Below, one piece after another: positions 29,303-40,729 of a stretch of 64,000 bases of DNA. Under the pieces are notes generated by a model. That model worked only from the letters and a program-made list of their open reading frames with translations. It had not been told where the DNA came from and did not search any database. This DNA is from Picochlorum sp. 'celeri' (taxonomy: Eukaryota > Chlorophyta > Trebouxiophyceae), in NCBI GenBank assembly GCA_010909725.1, contig JAACMV010000021.1:831469-895468 (forward strand), written 5' to 3'. The number at the start of each line of letters is the position of its first letter. Position 1 is the first letter of the stretch. The position numbers and the translations under genes were made by a program.

Positions 29303-29555
29303 TGGTCACTATTTATGTATGGACAAACGATGAGTCCATCGTAGACTTTTCTTCGCCATCCGATGGGCATTTAAAATTTTAAATGCGACTGCTCGGAATT
29401 GGAAATGAAAAAAGCTTGCTCATCATTGATATCAGTCTTCCCATCTCATACCTGTTTAATTATTTACATCTCTTTTTTCTTCCATGGCTGTTGCCTCTTG
29501 GTGTGAAGGATTGAACATGCCAGACTGCTCCAACCACTAAACTGAGCACTTGGCC

Positions 29556-31082
29556 ATGCCAGCGACGCCGTCGTCCTCCCAGGGAGGGAATGAGCTGGAA
29601 GATTTGCTACTAGAAGAATTACTGGAGAGTCCAGGTGGCGCCAAGGCCGGTACAGAGCCCTTGGAAGATGCTGCTCCCCGCAGTGGGGGAAGGAGTCAAA
29701 CTGAGCAACCTGCTGCTGCGAAGAAGGCGAGGTTGGAACAGTATTGTCCCCCACATCCTGGTTATATGGGTGGTATATGTATACGATGTGGTATGATCAA
29801 GGAGCAGGAAAGGGAAAAGGATGGCAATCTGCCCATTGGGTCACATCAAAGTATCCAGCAGGGTATGGACAGAGGCCATGGGAGATATGGTAGCAATGGA
29901 GCCGGTGACGACGAGCATCTGACCCTGGATTATATTCACCACGGATTAGAGGTGTCGAAAGAGGAAGCAGAGCGTTTGAGAGGAGAGACAAAACGAAAGG
30001 CAATTCGTGCAAAGAAATTGCTGCTTGTCTTGGACTTGGATCATACATTACTACATTCCACGCGGATGACCGATGTCTCGGAACAAGATGCACAAGTACT
30101 GCATGGTATGCTTGAAAAGCAATCGGCAGATGCCCCCATGCTGTTTCATTTGGGGCATATGAATATGTGGACCAAGTTTAGGCCTGGGATACGGGAGTTT
30201 TTGGAAAAGGCAAAGGCACTTTTTGATTTACACGTGTTTACCATGGGAGATAAAATGTATGCGAAAGAAATGGAGAAGATTTTGGACCCGTCTGGATCTC
30301 TGTTTCGCGGTAGAGTTGCATCCTCCAGTGATGCAAATAGTGATATGATGAAGGACTTGGATGTCCTGCTGGGATCAGATGATATGATGGTTATTTTAGA
30401 TGATACATTAGGTGTTTGGCCGAAACATAAAGCGAATGTTATTCAGATGAAGCGGTATTTATTCTTTCCTGCGTGTGCTGTGAAATTTGGTGCCAGTGGA
30501 TCATCGTATATGGAGGTGGGAGGAGATGAGGATGCCAAGACAGGTGCACTTGCTTGCGCATTTCAGGTTTTGAAGCGTTCTCATGCCATGTTTTTCAAAG
30601 AAGGCTCTCATAATGATATACGTGAATGTTTAGCGACGCTTAGATCTAGGATTCTACAGGGATGCTGTATTCTCTTCTCCAGAGTCATTCCGAAAGATGT
30701 GAATCATGAAATGCATCCTGCATGGGTACTTGCAAAGCAGATGGGAGCAGTCTGTGTCAACGATATATGTGATGAGGTAACTCACATTGTTGCTGGTGGG
30801 AGTACGAGTAAAACAGATTGGGGAAAGCAGAAGGGGAAGTTCATTGTGTCGACAGAGTGGCTGCATGCATGCGGTATGTGCATTAATACATGTATTTTGC
30901 CAATGTATACCATTGTTGCTCAAGTACTTTTGCTGTATATACAAATTGCAGGATTCTCATGGACCAAGTGCGATGAAAGGAAATTCCGATATAGCACAAG
31001 TACTGGAAAGACTGCTCCATTGTTTGAAAACGAAGCCAAGGCAGTAGAAGCGGCAAAAGCAGCAGCTGGGCGGTCTGCATGA
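29556..31082 (+). CDS. RNA polymerase II CTD phosphatase, FCP1/CPL-type
   Basis: Dephosphorylates the RNA polymerase II C-terminal repeat. Exons 29556..30873 and 30952..31082 encode 482 residues. The 78-bp intron (donor GTATGT, acceptor TTGCAG) is a multiple of three and open, so it reads through, but splicing gives WLHACGFSWTKC. An N-terminal CPPHPGYMGGICIRCG module is followed by the HAD-type catalytic motif DLDHT (D160 and D162), then MWTKFRPGIREFLEKA, HVFTMGDKMYA and VILDDTLGVW. A C-terminal BRCT domain (PAWVLAKQMGAVCVND and STEWLHACG) completes the FCP1 plan. Start is the ATG at 29556; upstream codons are open but lack ATG. Confidence 0.9.
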   Translation: MPATPSSSQGGNELEDLLLEELLESPGGAKAGTEPLEDAAPRSGGRSQTEQPAAAKKARLEQYCPPHPGYMGGICIRCGMIKEQEREKDGNLPIGSHQSIQQGMDRGHGRYGSNGAGDDEHLTLDYIHHGLEVSKEEAERLRGETKRKAIRAKKLLLVLDLDHTLLHSTRMTDVSEQDAQVLHGMLEKQSADAPMLFHLGHMNMWTKFRPGIREFLEKAKALFDLHVFTMGDKMYAKEMEKILDPSGSLFRGRVASSSDANSDMMKDLDVLLGSDDMMVILDDTLGVWPKHKANVIQMKRYLFFPACAVKFGASGSSYMEVGGDEDAKTGALACAFQVLKRSHAMFFKEGSHNDIRECLATLRSRILQGCCILFSRVIPKDVNHEMHPAWVLAKQMGAVCVNDICDEVTHIVAGGSTSKTDWGKQKGKFIVSTEWLHACGMCINTCILPMYTIVAQVLLLYIQIAGFSWTKCDERKFRYSTSTGKTAPLFENEAKAVEAAKAAAGRSA

Positions 31083-31316
31083 TATATACTTTAAATGGTT
31101 GGAAGTTTGCGCTACTAGTATTACACTATGATTGAAAGCAAAAACAAAATTTCGACACAAAATGTGTTCATCAGCACTATGTCAATTTGTTCACACAGTG
31201 ACCGATGACACTGGAAATGAAAAATCGCTAAGAAAAGAAAACAGTCTACTCAAATCGACAATATGATAACAGTAGATGTGAACATGTAATGAAAGAGAAT
31301 CATGAATGAAAGCAAT

Positions 31317-32252
31317 TCAGTTCTCCATGTTCCAAAGGCTCTTGACATCACCATCGACAGATACCAATGTTGATGGTGAAGCAGCTGTGGATTGCAACTG
31401 TCGTAGCATACCCAATGCAGCTGCTGTCCTCTCCAGCATAACAATGTTACCCTCCCGAGACTTATCGGTGATGTATTGATTCGCTTCTTCAATGAGCGTG
31501 TTCAAACTATCCTCACGCACCAAACTATCTTCAGCATAGTTGCTCTCCTGCTGGGCATTGCCGTGGCACGCCAACATTCTGACATATCTCTCTGCAGTAT
31601 TCACGAGATTCGTAATACTCTCCGTCGATGTGAAAGGTTGCTGTAAAATACTCCCGACCAAGTTCTTCTGAGCATGCCCGCCCAGTAATTTATCATGTTT
31701 TTTCAAAATCTTCAAGATTCCCGCATAATTCACAATAGACCAATGCAATAAGAGAACAAGCTCCCCATGCAGATCAATAAGTCTCGACCGAATCATATGC
31801 ATAGTATCATTATACCGTCGAATACACTCCGCTTCGTCCACCAACGGAGTGTTATTTGCAGTACCATGCCCACGTGTTGTTGCTGACTCATCAGGAATCA
31901 CAGCAGCTCCTACATACATTTCCTGCAACATTTGCAACTTGATCACAGCATTCTCTTCTTCCTCGATAAAATATGCATTGATCCTCTCCACGTCATCATA
32001 TAATATTCGAATAAACTCCTTCTCATGCGTTCTCATTGCCTCTGTATCCGACTCTTTACAAGCTGCAGCTCGTTTCAAAAGTTTCTTCATTTCCTTGTAA
32101 CGGACAAAGTCTCTGGACCCCGACTGCTCCATATCACCCTCATTGTCGTCACTTCTCTGTCGTTTGTACCCACTTGTGCTGGCGTCATTCTCCTTCTCCA
32201 CCACAACAGCACTGGTCTCTGAAAAGTCCTTTAAAATCTTACCAAACTTCAT
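31317..32252 (-). CDS. SPX-domain protein
   Basis: A 311-residue protein starting MKFGKILKDF, the typical N-terminus of SPX domains, which sense inositol pyrophosphates and regulate phosphate homeostasis. It has VRYKEMKKLLKRA and HEKEFIRILYDDVERINAYF, then LHWSIVNYAGILKILKKHDK, where the KKxDK/KKHDK lysines bind the phosphate ligand. The domain fills most of the protein, and the tail after it has no further domain that I recognise. A stand-alone SPX protein, like plant SPX1-4, is likely. Single exon. Confidence 0.9.
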   Translation of the reverse strand: MKFGKILKDFSETSAVVVEKENDASTSGYKRQRSDDNEGDMEQSGSRDFVRYKEMKKLLKRAAACKESDTEAMRTHEKEFIRILYDDVERINAYFIEEEENAVIKLQMLQEMYVGAAVIPDESATTRGHGTANNTPLVDEAECIRRYNDTMHMIRSRLIDLHGELVLLLHWSIVNYAGILKILKKHDKLLGGHAQKNLVGSILQQPFTSTESITNLVNTAERYVRMLACHGNAQQESNYAEDSLVREDSLNTLIEEANQYITDKSREGNIVMLERTAAALGMLRQLQSTAASPSTLVSVDGDVKSLWNMEN

Positions 32253-33030
32253 ACTGCCACCCTCACGTCACCCTTCTTGATGATGCTATTCTTCACACAA
32301 GGTTCTAGGAAGACGTGTTGCACACGCTGTACACACGAATCCCTCCGAATCGAAAGAACCCTGGACAAGGCTAGGGTTTTGTATACAACCACTCGAGTCC
32401 CCCAGATTGCTTCTCCAAACACGCAGATGCCCAAGGTCTGCGACAGAGATCACCGTTGAGGTCAGTTCCTACTCAGTCAACCAACCTAGAGACCAACTTG
32501 TGTAGAAGTATGGCAGGTCTTGTGAGCTGTCCACCAGCCAACCAACACAACGACACAGACAGTTCCTGTAAAGACTTTTTGGATCAGAAATATACACGTA
32601 TAGAAAAATGCGGTTTCATACAACTTCTTTTACAATATTTTGGATAATATGAGATGCTATGGGAATATTTATTGCTGACTTGTCCAATCACCACGGAATG
32701 ATTCCACTGAAATGATTCCTCCATGACGTCAGATGGCGTTATGTCGCAAAGATTCCACAATCGAATCTTTGCCACGTGGCACAACAACCTCCACTACTAT
32801 CTTCCCTCCACGGTTTTTTCTTCTGGTTCTTCATGTATGGGTTATAATCGATCTACTACACGCATAATCCGTTTCAGAAGCATATACATGCGCCAATGAT
32901 GGGGGAAAGGGCGTCAGAGTGCAAGGCATGTCATGTTAACAGCCGTATACGAAAGATTCCTCGTATCCCAACACCAATGTGGAATCTCTACAATGCGATT
33001 CTTCGAATATTCTATGACCCTCGAATATAT
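32253..33030. other. Intergenic, no gene recognised
   Basis: Nearly 780 bases between the SPX gene start and the FKBP gene stop. Short frames occur on both strands, but none starts with a supported ATG and carries a domain. No tRNA or snRNA was recognised. Confidence 0.55.
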
Positions 33031-33997
33031 CTACATTGCTGTTTCTCTCTCTACATTGAGCAGCTCTATTTCGAACAAAAGCGATTTCCCAGCCATCATG
33101 GAGTTGGCGTCCAATGTGACGACCTCGTCCGTACACTCGACGACGAGGGCTAGACCACCATTGGAAAGTTCCGCTATTAATCCTTCATGAACACCTCCTT
33201 GACTACATATACATATAGAAAACAGCGGGTCAACGTATGTGGAGGAACGCTCAGACTATACTCGTGTAATACATCCAAAAAGAGCATTGAGATGGTACGA
33301 CACGAATGTCATTCACTCACACGGTCAACTCTCATTGGCCACCCACCCCGAGGAACCCATTCTGATACCAATAGAATCTCTAGATTCCTTTTTACAACCA
33401 TTGCGCACCAAAGACATCGTACCTCTTATATCTATTTGCCATACGTTGAATCTCTGGGTGATCCATTGGTACTTTGAACAACAGATCCTCCTTCCACTCC
33501 CCTCCATCTGCCTGCATCATCCAAAACAGCACCATGCCCATCAACCTTGCTTCTTCATACAACAACCGTTCATGATATGGTGCAACACGTACCTTGATCC
33601 CTATAGTTTCCCCCACAGAGAGCCCACGGACTGCCTCATCAAATGCTTCAAACAATTGGTTACCCACAATGTCACCAGCTCCAACCTGAAACGTCGTTGG
33701 CTCATCAGAAGTCCTGCTGGACTCTAACACCTCTCCTTGTTCATTCATACAGGCCCAATGGACAGTCACCACATCCCCTTCCTTGGCTACTACTCCTCCA
33801 GAGGAAGAGTCCTTTCCTTCCTTGTCTTCTGATGATGCAGAGCATACCAAGGCCATCTTCGGTCCGATTCGAGGTCTATGTATTTTATAGTCCACCGATG
33901 GTCGATATCCAAGCCCTTTGTATCGTCTGTGCTGTGCGTGGGCCAAAGATGCAATTCTACGTGAGAGTCGGCTTGCCGTCGTCTGTAACGCAACCAT
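33031..33997 (-). CDS. Plastid FKBP-type peptidyl-prolyl isomerase (SlyD-like)
   Basis: Two exons, 33997..33423 and 33202..33031, with a 220-bp intron (donor GTACGA, acceptor ATGTAG; junction codon AGT), encode 248 residues. If the intron is ignored the frame stops early and loses the C-terminal part of the domain. The first 55 residues look like a transit peptide (MVALQTTASRLSRRIASLA). The FKBP domain has VTVHWACMNEQGEVLESS, GLSVGETIGIKVRVAPYH, then in exon 2 VTLDANSMMAGKSLLFEIEL. This last segment is the SlyD-type closing strand, VTLDxNHPLAGKxLxFxIEL in other members. It should catalyse proline isomerisation in the plastid stroma. Catalytic aromatic residues are only partly conserved. Confidence 0.85.
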
Positions 33998-34063
33998 GAT
34001 TACAATGGTACTCTATGGTGTCCTAGAATCAATTAAAAATTAATATTACTACAAGTGAAGGCA

Positions 34064-36808
34064 TCAGATGGAAGCAAATGTTGTGGATTCAGGCCATTTT
34101 GGATACACCCTCTTGTAGAGGGACATGCACACAGTGTCCTGTTGACTAAGTGGGCCATCAAAGATACTCTTGAACAAGCCATGTGTGCCTAAAGGTTCTC
34201 GAATCCGTCCTCTGCGGCCATGCTTGGTCCATAATTCGACTGGAGAGAACCACCGGATATCTTCTGGTGTATGGAACATGGATCTGACAATGGCTTTGGA
34301 TCGGTGGCATTTAATGGGGAATCCAGTCAGCACAATCTTCTTGACGACCACTCTGTCTGGGTTGCAGGATTTCAGGGATCCTGTTGCGACTAGTTGGAGA
34401 GATGAGTCGAACGGATTCCTTTTGAATGCTAGCAGTGGACATGGGGGGTATGTGATGGGGCCATAGATGGTGGCCATGGCGACACGCCCCTCGTGGAGGA
34501 ATCTCTCCATTTTATGCTTGTCTGCTCCATGTTCGTCCGTGGAAAGGATCGGTCTTGCGGTATATGTGCGGATTCCTGTGACGAATATCAGCTCTTCTTT
34601 GTTGGCTATGGTGGCGTCGACCCCAGCATGTTTCTTGACTGAAAAGTTTAGCACAGACAGCTTGACCTCGTGTTGGAGCAAGCCCCAGGTAGAGAGCAAA
34701 GGTGCGAGGCCTTGCTGTGATGCATTCACTCTTTCTACAATGGTCATGGCTGCATCTTGAGGTACGTTACATACGTACACCCGGGCATATGTACCGACAT
34801 CGGCACCGGCATCTCCTCCCTGCCTGTTCACCTTGTTGGATAAGGCAAGGGCTCGTTTCTGAGCCCTCTTGAAGTTTTCAAACGCAAATACTCGTGCGTA
34901 ATCCAGCGGTAAATCTTCCTTTGGATCCCATGGGGATGTACGGAAGCTTTTTAGTCCCCTGTATTTGGCGAGTCTTCGCCGAGCAGGGACATCGTGGGTG
35001 AGTTCAAATTCATCTGGGTAGAGGACATCATCCGCCTCTCTGGCTCGTCGTGCTGCATCTTCTTCTCTGGCTCGGGCCGCTTCTCTATCCCCTAAATCAA
35101 GTTTTGAAAACTCTTCTGGATCCAACTCGGTCCCAGTATCCATGCCCATCCATCCCTCATCATCTTCCTGTTCTTCAGGCATCATGTGTGTCATGGAGTC
35201 ATCATCGTCATCATCATCTTCGCTGGCATCAGAAAAATTATCATCTATGATCCATGCAGCTTGATAGTCTGACGTTCCTTTTGGAAGTCTCCGTTTCCTC
35301 GCTTTGGCCTCTGCTTCCGCCTCCGCCAATTCCTGCTCAGTTGGCCAGGTCTGCTCAGCATCCAAGGGATCAACATCATGTTCCCGCACCAATGACTCGC
35401 GCTCTTCTGGCAAAGACACAGCAATCACCGTCTCACCATTCATTGCCATGGTTGCCTCTACATTTTTCTTCTGATGATGCGATTTCTGCGTCTGTAATAA
35501 AGACTGTGGTTCCGCGACAGACTCAATCTTTTCAATCTGAAAATCCCCTGCCCCAGGAATATGGATCAATTGATTGGCAGTCAATGCTTTCTCTCTAATA
35601 TACCCGGTCAATACCAGCGTCCCTTCCGCCTTCTGATTCATATCATTATTCGTACTGGTATAAAACTCGGCCGCATCGGGTATCACATGTGGCCTTTGTT
35701 GCCGCCAGATTGGAGTCGTGCATGATGAGTCTGTCACATGCCGAACAATCTGCTTCACATCAACCTCATTGTCTGCTGCCATGAGTTTATAATGATCCGA
35801 CGGTATAAATCTCTCTAATGCCTCTGCTGCCCTTTTCTTTGCTGCAGATCGTTCTTTAAGAACATTTCCCCCCACTATATCATGTGTCTGCGTAATCGCA
35901 AGAGTGGATGGCATACCCATGGAACGGAGTATATCCAACGCCTGGGCCCCACACCCATCAATAGGCACCGCATTGGGATTCCCTGGCAACAAACACACCA
36001 CAAAATCAGCATACTTTCCAAGCTCAGTCAATCCTAATGGATCATTCATATCCGCAGGAGGCGGCAGTATGGTCACTTTGACCTTTTTCTGTGGCCCTGC
36101 AAACACAGTGATGGGCGCCATTGCCTCACCCATCTCCATATCCATTGATGCTCCACCCCCCTCCTCCCCTTGGACATTATAATTCACACATGCATCAATA
36201 AACGTCTTCCAAAAATGCCTCACATTCGTCTCTGCTGACAAGGGTAACAATGCTACAATCCTCGGTGGCATAAAAGCTGCCATCCGTTTGGCCTGAACAG
36301 TCTCTGCCCGCTTCTTCTCACGCAACTGCTTTGCAGCATTGACTCGATCGGCTTTCGACTGATTCTTTCGCAACGACTTTACACCCTGCCGCCGATCAAC
36401 TATATCTGCAATACAGGAACGAACAAAGGGATTCAGCCTTCCATGTAGCACTACTAGTAGAAGTGATACCAAGTACGTGATGATGGTTGAACATGTGGAA
36501 TCCAGAGGTCATGTTTAATAAATACGTTGGAATCAGAGCATCAAGCATCATTCGAAAGATGGTGATATAGTATTTTGATTCATCATTCCTCTGTGCCATT
36601 GAATACACTCATCCCACCACAAGAGACTTTAAAAAAAGAAAAGTACCCACCTCGTTTATCTCTATGCTTCTCTCGAGCACTCCTCCCCGCTCGCCTCCCA
36701 GCTTTATGCACCTATAGAGTATAGATTACTAATATGAAATGCATTCTCAGCCCTGAATAGCTCGTATTCGGTGCGCACCTTGTTCTTCTGTGACCCAGGC
36801 CCTGCCAT
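34064..36808 (-). CDS. TSR1: Ribosome biogenesis protein TSR1
   Basis: TSR1 is a GTPase-like factor of late 40S ribosomal subunit assembly. Three exons (36808..36779, 36711..36651, 36405..34064) encode 810 residues. Introns are 67 and 245 bp (donors GTGCGC and GTGGGT, acceptors CTATAG and TTGCAG). Exon 1 encodes only MAGPGSQKNK. The N-terminal basic region VHKAGRRAGRSAREKHRDKR matches the nucleolar start of TSR1 proteins. A G-domain-like region follows without a working P-loop, then an AARP2CN-like segment (AEGTLVLTGYIREKALTANQ and HIPGAGDFQIEKIES). Acidic linkers lie around residues 425-490, and the C-terminal beta-barrel has SLKSCNPDRVVVKKIVLTGFP. An alternative acceptor six bases into exon 3 would remove two residues. 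Confidence 0.93.
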
Positions 36809-37198
36809 TGGTCTACTGTCTCTAATACGCGTGTATTCCTTCAATTGCTATTACGAATGAGGCTATAATTTCATATAATTCACTATGATATGGATAATAG
36901 AGGTATTCGTTCTGAATATGCTGATCGTCGTATTTCTGCCATGCATGTCAACGCCATGCCAGCTTTGTGGATGCCATACAGCTCTGTATGCATTCATCGG
37001 TCATATTTGATTTTATTTTACAATAGAACAATGGAAGAAAGGTGCATACCATGGATTTGGTACGAGGCATGTGAGATGCCCATAGATCATCACTGATGAT
37101 TCATCAGTGTGCTCTCAGAATTCTGACTGCTTCGAAGCAGTGATGCCTGATCAGGGATGGATGGAGAATTCTCAGATCGAACGGAGATCCTTCATTGT
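36809..37198. other. Intergenic, no gene recognised
   Basis: The spacer between the DUF506 gene 3' end and the TSR1 5' end, both leftward. It carries the TSR1 promoter. Short frames only. Confidence 0.55.
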
Positions 37199-38425
37199 TC
37201 AAGCAGCTGGAGGTAATCGAGGAAATATCCCCTGTGGATGCACGATTCGTATCGGATGCATTCCATCCTGGACACAGCTACTCTTGTCTTTTGTAGGCCA
37301 ATGCTCTCTGATTGGACTGCGTGATGCAGTGGGTCTTGCGTGCTGCATCCTCGTGTGTTTCTTACTAGAACTCTCTTTCTGTGACGCATATGAAATATCA
37401 TGCAGAGGAGACCTCTGGGGTTCACCTGATAGGGTGTCTTGCTGCGCAGCAGCCAGGTTTTTACTGAGCAGTGATGTCTTTTTCTGTTCTCCTGCTCCGA
37501 GTGGCTTTCCCTCTATTTTGATGCATGTATTCGTACTTCTAGTATCATCTGTATGACTCCCTGCGCTCATGATAGCTGTGTTACTCGAGACGTTACGCAG
37601 CCCTGGAGGGCTTGATGGCATGGGACTGGCCCCATTGCTTGTCATACCTCCAGGCAGGACCATATAAAAATCATGTGCTTTATGTGGCAGCCATTTACTC
37701 ACCAGACTGCATTGTTTCCTCCAAGGAGGAAGATGCATGTTCTTCATTGCAAAAGATCTCGACATTTCCTGGTACAAAAGTGTCACAAGAGGCTTCACTT
37801 GGGACAGAGGCAGCACCAACTCTATTGGTACAGTATCCAAAAGCCGCCTGTATCTCTTTGTCGGATGAGGAATCGCAAAATGTTCTCGGAAATTTGGCTC
37901 CACTATATAATGCTCTTGCTCCTCGTCACAATCCAAAATCAAGAACTCATGACTCAGATGTGTAAAGCATGCTGCTCCATCTCCACCTCCAATTGCTGAT
38001 CTCAGACACACTGAATACCCGATGCTCAATAACGCGGCCCCCATATGCGCAGCATCAAGTCCATCAGAATTTCCTGTGATGTTTTGTGTCAGCTGTCGAA
38101 CATCTCTCTTGAGTCGAACATGATACATTGATCGAGGTTCTAGACATTCTTTGATCTTCTCCTTGATAGTGCTAAAGTTGCCGCAGGCATCATTGTCGCA
38201 CCAGTCATCATCTTCAACCTCTTCATTACAGCCGCATCCAGTACTCTCTACGCCATCCAGATGAAAATGGAGCAAGCTGACACCTTCTTCAGTCATCGGC
38301 TGCTGTACCCAATCTCCTTCTGGATACCACCTTGACTCTCCGTCTTCTTCTACCATTCTTGGTTCGTTGATTTCTCGATTTTCTTCAGATTTTATATCCA
38401 TCATCGATGTTTGGTGGTTTCCCAT
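37199..38425 (-). CDS. DUF506 (PDDEXK-like) plant-type protein
   Basis: A 408-residue protein from the ATG at 38425 (MGNHQTSMMD). The core (about residues 85-260) matches the plant DUF506/PDDEXK_6 family: LDAAHMGAALLSIGYSVCLR, HEFLILDCDEEQEHYIVEP with NFREHFAIPHPTKRY, VPIELVLPLSQVKPLVTLLY and the closing KNMHLPPWRKQ. The family resembles restriction endonuclease-like folds but usually lacks nuclease activity; in plants some members bind calmodulin. A Ser-rich tail follows the domain. Single exon. Function unknown. Confidence 0.78.
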   Translation of the reverse strand: MGNHQTSMMDIKSEENREINEPRMVEEDGESRWYPEGDWVQQPMTEEGVSLLHFHLDGVESTGCGCNEEVEDDDWCDNDACGNFSTIKEKIKECLEPRSMYHVRLKRDVRQLTQNITGNSDGLDAAHMGAALLSIGYSVCLRSAIGGGDGAACFTHLSHEFLILDCDEEQEHYIVEPNFREHFAIPHPTKRYRRLLDTVPIELVLPLSQVKPLVTLLYQEMSRSFAMKNMHLPPWRKQCSLVSKWLPHKAHDFYMVLPGGMTSNGASPMPSSPPGLRNVSSNTAIMSAGSHTDDTRSTNTCIKIEGKPLGAGEQKKTSLLSKNLAAAQQDTLSGEPQRSPLHDISYASQKESSSKKHTRMQHARPTASRSPIREHWPTKDKSSCVQDGMHPIRIVHPQGIFPRLPPAA

Positions 38426-38618
38426 CGAGTCTGCATCGTCAAACGTCAAAGTCGTCTGCTACATTCGTCGATTCGATGTCTCTGTGAAAGTCAACGTACC
38501 AGCAAAAACAGTCACAGGAATTCCTTTATTAATATTTTTCATATCAAAAACTAAAATATTATATGAATTAAACTGATGTATTGTAGCGGATGCGAGGTTT
38601 TTACTTTTTTGGGGATGA

Positions 38619-38674
38619 GCGTACGCCATGCGTGGCGTAATCTACCACACGCCACATGTATACGTGGCGTACGC
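38619..38674. repeat. Nested inverted repeat (TACGCCA / TGGCGTA)
   Basis: Outer arms GCGTACGCCA (38619..38628) and TGGCGTACGC (38665..38674) are exact reverse complements. Inside them, GTGGCGT (38632..38638) pairs with ACGCCAC (38649..38655). The four copies of TGGCGTA or its complement in 56 bases could be a paired protein-binding site or a hairpin in DNA or RNA. Confidence 0.8.
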
Positions 38675-38756
38675 GACCAATCATCCTGCAGCATGTCAAT
38701 CTCCCTGGGAAGATGGTGATGCTATTCCGATGCTATTGGGCCACCCCAAGTCGAGA

Positions 38757-38800
38757 GAGATCGAGATCGAGATCGAGATCGAGATCGAGATCGAGATCGA
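38757..38800. repeat. (GAGATC)n tandem repeat
   Basis: About seven perfect GAGATC units. In one frame it would read Glu-Ile repeats, but no gene contains it. Confidence 0.9.
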
Positions 38801-39485
38801 GAGAAGACTGCTGCTGGTTTACAAAACCATTGCAGATTCACAGCACCCACACTCCTGAGCAGAATCCTGTCACCAACAACAGCGACCCTCTATAGCACGC
38901 ACGTGGCAAAGCAGCTACAAGATCCTCGTGGTCATCATCAATACCATGGGAAGAGCGAAAAATACCAAGCGTATATATATACTCTCGTCGTGCAAGACAG
39001 CATCATGGCATGCCATCATCATCACACCAGCCATGTACATGTCCCATCAAAAGCATCATTGTTGGGAAGCATTGGCCGATGATCTCAACGGTGACCATTC
39101 CAAACCCACACTGTCACCAACAGTGTCCATTCCATACGGCTATGCATACATATCTTGTAAAGTAAATTGAGTCAATTCCATTTTGACTCAGCATAAAGGA
39201 TACCAGCGTCTTTGAAGGAAATTTCTGGCAGTGTCACACCGATACCCTCTGGCGTTGTGTTGCTGCGATACTACTCATTCGAACATACAAGATCGCAATC
39301 AACAAAAGATATTCAATTTGATTCACAAGTATTAAAAAAAGACTCAGTCTTGCCTGCATTTGATACAAGAACGAGAAGAACAACGGCGTTGGTTCGTGGC
39401 AACACGGTCCCAGTTTCTCCTTTGCGGTGCTTCAATCAAGCCCCCGTGTTAGCATATATATACATATATAGGATATATAGATACC

Positions 39486-40363
39486 ATGTCGACGTTTTCG
39501 AGCGGAACGCAGCGGCAAGCGAGCCGCGTGTATGAGCAGGAGGTGTCCCTCAACCATATTTTTGATGATTTATCCGAGGGCTTTAAGAAGCTGGATTCGA
39601 TGAATGATTCCAAGAAACAGTCCGAGTTGAAGAGAATGACTGGATTGATGCAAGAAGCGAAATCGTACGTGTCACACCAGACATGGAGGATGCATTTCAA
39701 TACTAGTCTTGGTAATACTATAACACAACCATGATGCTGTTGTTGATGCAGATTGATCCGTGACTTTGAACGAGAAGCAAAGATTGATAATATGAGCGTT
39801 GACGAACTCAATTATAGGAAGAAGCTGCTTGTTCAGGAATTGAATTCTTTCATCGGGCTGAAAAAGGCGTACAGTCAACAGTTGCAGCAGAGAAAGGAAT
39901 TGATGGATAGCAAGTCACCAGTAGCTGCTGGGCCCTCGGCCGACGAGATTCGAGGTACGAATATAGTTATAGTTTTGTGATGACAAAGTTGATAAAAAAA
40001 AACCGTGCTCTCTTGTACGTGTATGCAGAAATGTCGACGAATGATATGATTGAACTTGGCAGGAAGAATATTCAAGAGACGGATGAATCCTTGCTGAGAT
40101 CAGAGCGAGTTGTGAATGATACAATTGCAATCGGAGCGCAGACCGCAGAAACACTTCAAACACAGGGCAATCAGTTGAACAAGATTTCGAATGATCTAGA
40201 TGAGATCCACTTTAGTATGAAAAAGGCTAGACAGGTCATCCGTGACCTTGCCAGAAGACTTGCCACTGATAGATGCATCATGTTTGTCCTGCTCCTTGTT
40301 GTCATTGGTATTGTCGTCATCGTCGTATTGAAAATCACTGGAGTGGGTGATGTCAATGTGTAA
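39486..40363 (+). CDS. Qb-SNARE, NPSN type
   Basis: A membrane-fusion SNARE of the plant-specific NPSN class, involved in secretion and cytokinesis. Three exons (39486..39664, 39752..39954, 40029..40363; introns of 87 and 74 bp, donors GTACGT and GTACGA, acceptors ATGCAG) encode 238 residues. The N-terminal helical region has SLNHIFDDLSEGFKKLDSM and MQEAKSLIRDFEREAKID. The SNARE motif follows (SERVVNDTIAIGAQTAETL, with QGNQLNKISNDLDEIHFSMK). The protein ends with KARQVIRDLARRLATDRCIM and a membrane anchor of about 20 residues (FVLLLVVIGIVVIVVLKI). The central Gln of the Q layer is present. Each junction restores the conserved reading exactly. Confidence 0.93.
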
Positions 40364-40729
40364 TAACGAGTATATCTATGTGCATAGATAAAGATCTTTG
40401 CTCTACTACTAGTAGACTCATATATATGAGATCTCATTTGAGATTGAGATCCATGCCATGCCATCTCAAATGAATCAGATTCCCATCACACATGGGACTG
40501 AGATTTAAATAATATATGATAATAATACTGAGCGGAATGGATGCATCTCATTCGACCATATGAAAAGGTTTGGTTATTCTGACGGATGCGTCAATGATCG
40601 TTGAAGAGACAGGCTCTGTACCATTCCGGATTCATTTTGACCCAATACATTGATATTAGGATATTATTTATCAGATTTAAGTAACAGAGTACAGCGGATT
40701 TTGATTGTTCTGCATAGAATAGAAGAATC
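40364..40729. other. Intergenic with an inverted repeat
   Basis: 3' flank of the SNARE gene and promoter of ALG9. Contains the inverted repeat at 40434..40473. No gene. Confidence 0.55.
40434..40473. repeat. 11-bp inverted repeat, possible 3' UTR hairpin
   Basis: TCATTTGAGAT (40434..40444) and ATCTCAAATGA (40463..40473) are exact reverse complements separated by 18 bases. It lies 70 bases after the SNARE stop codon and could form a stem in the mRNA 3' end. Confidence 0.7.

Larger units (their letters stand above)
38426..39485. other. Intergenic region with nested inverted repeats and a GAGATC repeat
   Basis: The 1,060 bases between the DUF506 gene (leftward) and the SNARE gene (rightward). 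It contains a nested inverted repeat at 38619..38674 and a six-base tandem repeat at 38757..38800. No coding frame is supported. Confidence 0.6.

Noticed and set aside
30874..30951. A 26-residue insertion in the FCP1 BRCT domain
   Set aside because: It is a 78-bp intron that happens to be open and in frame; removal restores WLHACGFSWTKC.
32456..33190. Several small open frames between SPX and FKBP
   Set aside because: They lack domains and conserved starts, and the rightmost part is antisense to the second FKBP exon.
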